Both the position numbers and the translations under genes were made by a program. Of a stretch of 64,000 nucleotides of DNA, positions 57,871 to 64,000 are shown piece after piece. The notes beneath the pieces were generated by a model. The model was not told where the DNA came from, did no database searches, and worked only from the letters and a program-made list of their open reading frames with translations. Position 1 is the first letter of the stretch; every line of letters begins with the position of its first letter. The stretch is from positions 186,001 through 250,000 of the forward strand of contig PHAG01000006.1 in NCBI GenBank assembly GCA_002841625.1. Reading direction: 5' to 3'. The stretch is from Firmicutes bacterium HGW-Firmicutes-1. Its GTDB lineage: Bacteria > Bacillota > Clostridia > Lachnospirales > Vallitaleaceae.

Positions 57871-60800
57871 ATGAATAATAATAAACTAGACAATACCAAG
57901 GGTAAGGTGTATTTTAGTGCTGAAACAGTGGATGAACTATCTTCAACAAGCCATGAGAATAGTTCTCAAAATATGGATAATATTTACACAAATACTACAA
58001 ACGACGTAAATAGCCAAGTAGGTAAAGAGAAAATAGTGATTGCTTCAACTTTTACAGCTGAACCGTTATTACCGAGTTTAAAATTTTGGATAAGCGAATT
58101 AAATTTATCTTTAGACATAGAATTCGCGCCCTATAATCAAGTTTTTCAAGAACTACTTAATCCAAGTAGTTGTATTGCTATAAACAACAGAGGTATGAAT
58201 GTCATTTTAATGAGGTTTGAGGATTGGCTTCGTTTTCGAGAAGAAGATAGCCAAAAGCAAAATGATTCAAACACATACCTTGAAACGACATTAGATAACT
58301 TTATTACTTCAATTAAATCCCATAGTAAGAGATTAACTACAACTACATTCGTATTGATTTGTCCTTCATCGACAGACTATAACCCTGATTCAGAGTGGTA
58401 TAGTTTGTTTTGTCAACTTAAAAATAAGCTAGTTCATGAATTAAATGATTTAAATAATATAGATATCATAAATACATGTGATTATGATTTTCAATATGGG
58501 ATTAAAGAAATTTTTGATCCTATAAGAGATCAGCTTGGTCATGTTCCTTATACATATGAGTATTTTAATATGATTGGGACCTTAATTAATAGAAGATTCT
58601 ATCAGTTGAAAAATAAAGCTTATAAGGTGATTGCATTAGATTGCGACAACACATTGTGGGAAGGCATTTGCGGTGAAGTTGGTCCCAATGGTGTAAGGAT
58701 TGAGGGGGCTTATCTACAATTTCAACGCTTTTTAGTCCAACAAATGGAAAAAGGGATGTTGTTGTGTTTGTGTAGTAAGAATGTTGAGGAAGATGTTTGG
58801 CAGGTTTTTGAAAAAAAGGCTATGCCATTAGAGCAACAGCATATTGCAAATAGTAAAATAAATTGGGAAGCAAAGTCGAAAAACCTCAAGGAGTTAGCTA
58901 ACATTCTAAATTTAGGATTAGATAGCTTTATATTTATTGATGATAATCCAGTGGAATGCGCAGAGGTGAGAGGAAATTGCCCAGAGGTTTTAACTGTTCA
59001 ATGGCCTGAAGCTTCTTGTGATAAAGTACAGTTACTGAATCATTTATGGGTATTGGATCATTATTCGGTTACTAAAGAAGATCAATCGCGTACACGATTG
59101 TATCAAGAGAATATATCAAGAGTGGAGTTACAGGAGACGTGTTCTGATTATAGTGACTTTTTAAATAGTTTAAAACTTGAAGTCACAATAAATACAATGA
59201 CAGAATCTAATTTACCGAGAGTATCTCAGTTGACTCAAAGAACAAATCAGTTTAATTTTACAACGATAAGACGTAAACCTCAAGAGATAGAACAGCTGAT
59301 TTCCGAAGAAAATTATGAATGTATGACTGTAGAGGTAGAAGATAGATTTGGAAGTTATGGTTTAGTTGGGGTTATGATCATTAGAGAAGAATTACAGATA
59401 CTTATTGTTGATACTTTTTTGTTGAGCTGCAGAGTTTTAGGACGTGGAGTTGAATATATCATGATGTCTAAGCTTGGCGAGATAGCAAAGGAAAGAGAAC
59501 TTAGTAAGATCGAACTATTGCATTGTCAAACATCAAAGAATAAACCTGCAGAGCAATTCATTGAACAAATTGGAGGACAGTATAAAAACGAGATAGAAGA
59601 TACTTCAACCTATTATTCTTTTCCAACACAAGTACTTGCAAAGCTTGAAATGAATACAACTTTGTTAAATCAAAACAATAAGAAACCCGAATTGACACAT
59701 ATAGAGTCGAGGGATACACATTCACTATCATCTGTAAGAGAAAAAGAAATGATAATAGAACGTATTTACAAAGAAATACCAGATGTTATGCGATTAAGCA
59801 AAGAAATAAATAGAGTTATATATGAACCAGGTCAATTGATAAATAATTCTGTAGGGAATGGGGAGATTACCGTGGAAAGAAAGTTGTCTAATGATACTAA
59901 TTCAGAGATAAGAGAGAGCTACCAAGCAGTTTTGCTGGAAATTATGCTTATTTTTTCTAAGCACCTAGAAATTTCAGTTGAAGAGTTAGATCCAGAGGAA
60001 GAGTTAGAGCAATATCAAATCGATTCATATAAAGTTATGGATATAATGGTTCATATAGGTGAAGCTTACAAAGGAATTCCGACTACATTACTGTTCGAGC
60101 ATCGTAATATTAAAAGTATTGTTAAGTACATATTAGATCACTACAAAGAAAAAGTAGATGCAAAGAACCTAACTATTGATGATAACCTTCAATCAGTAAT
60201 AAGCAGGTCGATGAATAATAAGATAAGAACTTGCAGTCCAGTTGATAAAATAATCAATGAAAATGAAAATGAAAATGAAAATGAAAGTATGGAAGAAATT
60301 GCAATCATTGGAATGAATGGACTATATCCCAAAGCAAATACAATTTCGGAGTTATGGAATATACTTGAAAATGGCAAGTCAAGCATAACTGAGATTCCAG
60401 ACGATAGATTTAATAGAAAAGTATTATTTGATCCTTCTGGCAACGAAGCAGACAAGTCCTACAGTAAGTGGGGTGCCTTTATAGAGGATATTGATCGGTT
60501 TGAAGCAACATTTTTCAATATCTCTCCTAGAGAAGCAGAATTAATGGATCCACAGCAAAGACTGTTTTTACAAGTCGTCTGGGGTCTCTTAGAAGATGCG
60601 GGTTATACAGCTGAATTCATGGATAGAAATACAGGAGTTTTTACTGCAATAATAGCTGGGGATTATGGGACGCTTGCAGATCAAGCATCTCTAAAGGGGA
60701 TTGGGGCTTATAGAGATACAGATTTTTATCAGATTCCAAATAGAATTTCATATTTCTTTAATTTTAATGGTCCAAGTATTGCTATAGATACAGCTTGTTC

Positions 60801-63800
60801 AGGCTCAGGAACAGCAATTCATCTTGCTTATGAAAGTTTAAGAAGAGGAGAATGTAATACAGCTGTGGTAGGTGGTGTGAATTTGTTTATTCATCCTAGT
60901 AGATGGATTCAATATTCTCAAATGCATTTTCATTCTCCGGATGGAGTTTGTAGACCCTTTGGTAATGGAGGCAATGGTACTGTATTTGGTGAAGGGATTG
61001 GGGCGGTTCTATTAAAAAGACTAGCTGATGCAAAAGCAGACAATGATCATATCTATGGTATTATTAAAGCAACTGCAATTAATTCTGGAGGTAAAACGAA
61101 TGGGTTTACGGTTCCTAATCCTAAAGCCCAAGCAGAGATAATTTCTAAGGCACTTAAACAAGGAAAGGTAGATCCAAGAACTGTGAGTTATGTTGAAGCA
61201 CATGGAACTGGTACAGCGTTAGGAGATCCAATTGAGATTAGAGGTCTCACTATGGCCTTTCAAGAAAATAAACAGTATTGCGATTTGAAGTTAGAGCCTC
61301 CTTACTGTGCAATTGGCTCAATCAAAGCGAATATAGGGCATTCTGAATCGAGTGCAGCTTTGTCGGGAATCATAAAAGTATTACTACAAATGAAGCACGG
61401 AATGCTTGTGCCTTCCTTAAATGCTTCAGAGTTAAATCCACGAATACCATTTGATCAAACCCCTTTTTATGTCCAGCAACACCTTCAAGAATGGATTAGA
61501 CCTGTGTTATTTGAAGATGGGAAATCAGTTATTTATCCAAGAAGGGCAGGAATAAGCTCATTTGGAGCAGGAGGTTCCAATTCGCATATTTTATTAGAAG
61601 AGTATGATAATAATCTTAGTATTCCTAATAGTTTGTATGGCCCTCAAGTTGTGATTTTATCTTCCAAAAATGAAGCAAAGTTAAAGACTCTTGCTAAAAA
61701 CTTGAAAATCTATTTAGAGAAGAATATGGTTTCAGAATTTGAGGTCAAGGAGGGTCTTGATAGCATAACATTACCTCAAATAGCTTATACGCTCCAAGTA
61801 GGAAGAACATCCTTTGATGAAAGAGCAGCTTTTGTAGTTTCTACGATTCCAGAATTAGCTCAACGGTTAAATAAATATATCGAGGGTAATTATAGTGAAG
61901 AAAACATTTGTTCAGGAAATATAAAGCAGGACAATAAAATACTAAAAAATTTACTTCATGGGTCCGAGGCTAATGTTCTTATAGAATCTGCCATTCATGA
62001 GGGGCATTTTTTAAAACTGGCACAACTGTGGGCGTTAGGTGTCGAAATCAATTGGGAGGTATTACATAAAGATCAAATCCCAGGTCGTGTTTCTTTACCA
62101 GGATACCAATTTGAAGGAGAAAGATTGTGGATACCTGAGTATGAAGCAATTGAGGCCTTACAAAGTCGACCTCACAATATGGATAAGCTCCATCCGATGA
62201 TTGATAAAAACATTTCAACATTAGATGAACAGAGATTTTCCGTAGTATTTACAGGAAAGGAGTTCTTTGTATCAGAACATGTTATTGAAGGAAATAAGGT
62301 GTTTCCTGGTGTCGGCTATATTGAGCTGGCAAGAGCTGCAGGTGAACTATCAGGAATAGATCCTATTAGAAAAATAAAAGACATTGTATGGGCAAGACCT
62401 ATAACAGTGAATGATTCTTGTGAGGTGCAGATTAGTCTTTATCCAGAAGATGATTCAATTGATTACGAGGTTAATTCGATTAACGATGATGGAATGGTTT
62501 TATTACACGGTCAGGGTAGATTGATCTTAGGGAGCAAAGATTTATTAACTGGTAGTAATCATAAAATAGACCTTCAGTCAATTAAAGAAAGATGTACAAA
62601 GTATATTAGTGGAGAGCAATTTTACAAGTGGTATTCAGAAACTGGGTTTAAATATGGAAATAGCTTTAAAGCAGTAACTGACGTATATGTCGGTAATAAA
62701 GAGACTCTAGCATATTTAGTATTTCCTGAGGATGGTACTACACAGCTAGAAGATATGGAACTTCATCCAACACTTATGGATGGGGCTTTACAGACAATCG
62801 CAGGATTAGTTGACCAAAAAGATACTACAACCTATCTACCTTTTGCCTTAGGTGAAATTGAGATTTTAGGAAAGCTTGAGAAAAAATGCTATGCATATGC
62901 TACATTAATAACTGATACAAAATATATGAGAAAGTATAACATCCAGTTGGTAAATGAAGAAGGTGTTATTTTAATCAACATAAAAGACTTTTCTCTTCGG
63001 GTGATGTCTGCTGAGGCGGTGGGTTCAGTAAGTGAAACACTTTACTATACTAGTAACTGGATACAAAGTAAGCTAATTGATAACGATAAAGTGATTTTAG
63101 GTGGTAACATTCTTATATTTGATCACGATAAGAGTCGTCTTAATGGTTTGGAGGAGAGCATACAAATTAGCACCAAAACAATTACTTATGTTAAACCCGG
63201 AACAAAGTATAATGAAGTGGGTGATGGTGAATATGAAATTAATCCCTCTAATGACAAAGACTATATAAAATTATTACATAATTTAAAGGAAAAAAAATGC
63301 ATACCATCTATTATTCTCCATTTTTGGAGTAGGGATGCAAGAATCCATAAAGTAGGTACGATAAATAATGATGCTGAATTTATAGAAGACATGGATACTG
63401 ACCCTAAACACTTGGGAAAAGAGCTTAAGACAAGTGTTTATTCGGTATACCATTTAACTCGTTCATTATTGGAACAAAAAATAGATACGCCAATTCAAAT
63501 CGTTTATGTGTATGAAATTGATGAAAACTTTGGAAAACCACAGTATGAAGCAGTCAATAGCTTTCTAAAAACTATATGTCTTGAAACCTCAAAAATTGAT
63601 TATAAGTCAATTGGATACGATACCAAGGAAAGCATAGAAATACAAAAATTACTACTATCTGAGTTAAAATCAGAGGATAAGGAAGTATTTTATCAGGATG
63701 GGCAAAGATTCACAAAGTCATTAAATGAAATAGATAAAATTGAAAGTGTAGCTAAGCCAAACGAATATCTTTTGAAGAATAAAGGCGTTTACCTTATTAC

Positions 63801-64000
63801 AGGAGGTGCGGGAGGTTTAGGTTCAATATTTGCAGAGTATTTGGCAAAAGCTTATCAAAGTAGAATCATCCTTACTGGTAGATCTTTGTTAGATCAACAG
63901 CAACAAGAAAAAATTGATAGCTTGAAGAAATATGGTGCAGAAGTACTTTATATTAGAGCTGATATATCCAATAAAGAGGATGTTGAAAAACTGATTATTG
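57871..64000 (+). CDS. Modular polyketide synthase, FkbH-ACP-KS-DH-KR (3' end outside window)
   Basis: Open frame from ATG 57871 (after GAGGTAGGGAG) to the window end, at least 2,043 residues. Domains in order: FkbH-type HAD domain with catalytic D257 and D259 in LDCDNTLW and the C-terminal FkbH part (LTQRTNQF near 455; RFGSYGLVG near 492); carrier domain with phosphopantetheine S719 in QIDSYKVM; ketosynthase from ~808 with C976 (TACSG), H1111 (EAHGTG) and H1157 (NIGHSE); dehydratase with H1470 (HVIEGNKVFPG) and D1637; ketoreductase with NADPH motif TGGAGGLG near 1977. No acyltransferase follows the ketosynthase, so it is of the trans-AT type. FkbH domains load glyceryl or lactyl starters from 1,3-bisphosphoglycerate. 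A hexanucleotide repeat (NE x5) lies between carrier and ketosynthase. Confidence 0.9.
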   Translation, partial: MNNNKLDNTKGKVYFSAETVDELSSTSHENSSQNMDNIYTNTTNDVNSQVGKEKIVIASTFTAEPLLPSLKFWISELNLSLDIEFAPYNQVFQELLNPSSCIAINNRGMNVILMRFEDWLRFREEDSQKQNDSNTYLETTLDNFITSIKSHSKRLTTTTFVLICPSSTDYNPDSEWYSLFCQLKNKLVHELNDLNNIDIINTCDYDFQYGIKEIFDPIRDQLGHVPYTYEYFNMIGTLINRRFYQLKNKAYKVIALDCDNTLWEGICGEVGPNGVRIEGAYLQFQRFLVQQMEKGMLLCLCSKNVEEDVWQVFEKKAMPLEQQHIANSKINWEAKSKNLKELANILNLGLDSFIFIDDNPVECAEVRGNCPEVLTVQWPEASCDKVQLLNHLWVLDHYSVTKEDQSRTRLYQENISRVELQETCSDYSDFLNSLKLEVTINTMTESNLPRVSQLTQRTNQFNFTTIRRKPQEIEQLISEENYECMTVEVEDRFGSYGLVGVMIIREELQILIVDTFLLSCRVLGRGVEYIMMSKLGEIAKERELSKIELLHCQTSKNKPAEQFIEQIGGQYKNEIEDTSTYYSFPTQVLAKLEMNTTLLNQNNKKPELTHIESRDTHSLSSVREKEMIIERIYKEIPDVMRLSKEINRVIYEPGQLINNSVGNGEITVERKLSNDTNSEIRESYQAVLLEIMLIFSKHLEISVEELDPEEELEQYQIDSYKVMDIMVHIGEAYKGIPTTLLFEHRNIKSIVKYILDHYKEKVDAKNLTIDDNLQSVISRSMNNKIRTCSPVDKIINENENENENESMEEIAIIGMNGLYPKANTISELWNILENGKSSITEIPDDRFNRKVLFDPSGNEADKSYSKWGAFIEDIDRFEATFFNISPREAELMDPQQRLFLQVVWGLLEDAGYTAEFMDRNTGVFTAIIAGDYGTLADQASLKGIGAYRDTDFYQIPNRISYFFNFNGPSIAIDTACSGSGTAIHLAYESLRRGECNTAVVGGVNLFIHPSRWIQYSQMHFHSPDGVCRPFGNGGNGTVFGEGIGAVLLKRLADAKADNDHIYGIIKATAINSGGKTNGFTVPNPKAQAEIISKALKQGKVDPRTVSYVEAHGTGTALGDPIEIRGLTMAFQENKQYCDLKLEPPYCAIGSIKANIGHSESSAALSGIIKVLLQMKHGMLVPSLNASELNPRIPFDQTPFYVQQHLQEWIRPVLFEDGKSVIYPRRAGISSFGAGGSNSHILLEEYDNNLSIPNSLYGPQVVILSSKNEAKLKTLAKNLKIYLEKNMVSEFEVKEGLDSITLPQIAYTLQVGRTSFDERAAFVVSTIPELAQRLNKYIEGNYSEENICSGNIKQDNKILKNLLHGSEANVLIESAIHEGHFLKLAQLWALGVEINWEVLHKDQIPGRVSLPGYQFEGERLWIPEYEAIEALQSRPHNMDKLHPMIDKNISTLDEQRFSVVFTGKEFFVSEHVIEGNKVFPGVGYIELARAAGELSGIDPIRKIKDIVWARPITVNDSCEVQISLYPEDDSIDYEVNSINDDGMVLLHGQGRLILGSKDLLTGSNHKIDLQSIKERCTKYISGEQFYKWYSETGFKYGNSFKAVTDVYVGNKETLAYLVFPEDGTTQLEDMELHPTLMDGALQTIAGLVDQKDTTTYLPFALGEIEILGKLEKKCYAYATLITDTKYMRKYNIQLVNEEGVILINIKDFSLRVMSAEAVGSVSETLYYTSNWIQSKLIDNDKVILGGNILIFDHDKSRLNGLEESIQISTKTITYVKPGTKYNEVGDGEYEINPSNDKDYIKLLHNLKEKKCIPSIILHFWSRDARIHKVGTINNDAEFIEDMDTDPKHLGKELKTSVYSVYHLTRSLLEQKIDTPIQIVYVYEIDENFGKPQYEAVNSFLKTICLETSKIDYKSIGYDTKESIEIQKLLLSELKSEDKEVFYQDGQRFTKSLNEIDKIESVAKPNEYLLKNKGVYLITGGAGGLGSIFAEYLAKAYQSRIILTGRSLLDQQQQEKIDSLKKYGAEVLYIRADISNKEDVEKLII

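Overview
The window is AT-rich chromosomal DNA from a Gram-positive, flagellated, spore-forming anaerobe, most likely a clostridium of the Lachnospirales type. The evidence is the spoIIID-mbl-flhO-flhP order and the comFC-yvyF-flgM-flgN-flgK-flgL-fliW-csrA-hag order, both known from Bacillus and Clostridia, together with the rpmG-secE-nusG-rplKAJL-rpoBC-str order, strong AGGAGG-type ribosome sites and simple poly-T hairpin terminators. Nearly every gene is on the + strand; the one clear exception is a secreted lipase.

Layout. 1-3515: end of spoIIID, mbl and three flagellar rod genes. 3516-9602: a dispersed hairpin repeat, a NAGPA-type surface protein, metK, recD2, comFC and the first yvyF. 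9680-20351: late flagellar genes (flgM, flgN, two tandem flgK, flgL, fliW, csrA, a second yvyF), a flagellin carrying a metalloprotease domain (flagellinolysin), an ordinary flagellin and an orphan 72-residue gene. 20376-33573: a Maf glycosyltransferase and a 13-gene pseudaminic-acid-type locus extended by an amidotransferase with HisH/HisF-like partners, a methylase, a formyltransferase and a PIG-L deacetylase. 33615-38361: flaG, fliS, fliD, a YjfB-like motility protein and two related FlgN/FliT-like proteins around a methyltransferase. 38381-55609: ribosomal protein, RNA polymerase and elongation factor genes with their leaders and terminators. 55629-57870: a multi-hairpin intergenic block, the lipase and a long promoter region. 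57871-64000: the first 2,043 residues of a modular polyketide synthase with domains FkbH-ACP-KS-DH-KR and no acyltransferase, running off the window.

How the parts work together. The flagellar, sugar and Maf genes look like one functional unit: two filament proteins are made, chaperoned (FliS, FliW, FlgN-like), capped (FliD) and decorated with a nonulosonic acid. CsrA/FliW couple flagellin level to translation, and FlgM holds sigma-D until the hook is finished. Sigma-D-like boxes (CGATAT, some with TAA-type -35 sites) precede flgM, both flagellins, the orphan gene and flaG. The most interesting parts are the protease flagellin beside an unusual glycan locus, the FkbH-primed trans-AT-type polyketide synthase at the right edge, and several unexplained repeats (a TIR-bearing dispersed hairpin, a 111-bp palindrome after rpoC, and direct repeats upstream of the str-operon promoter).
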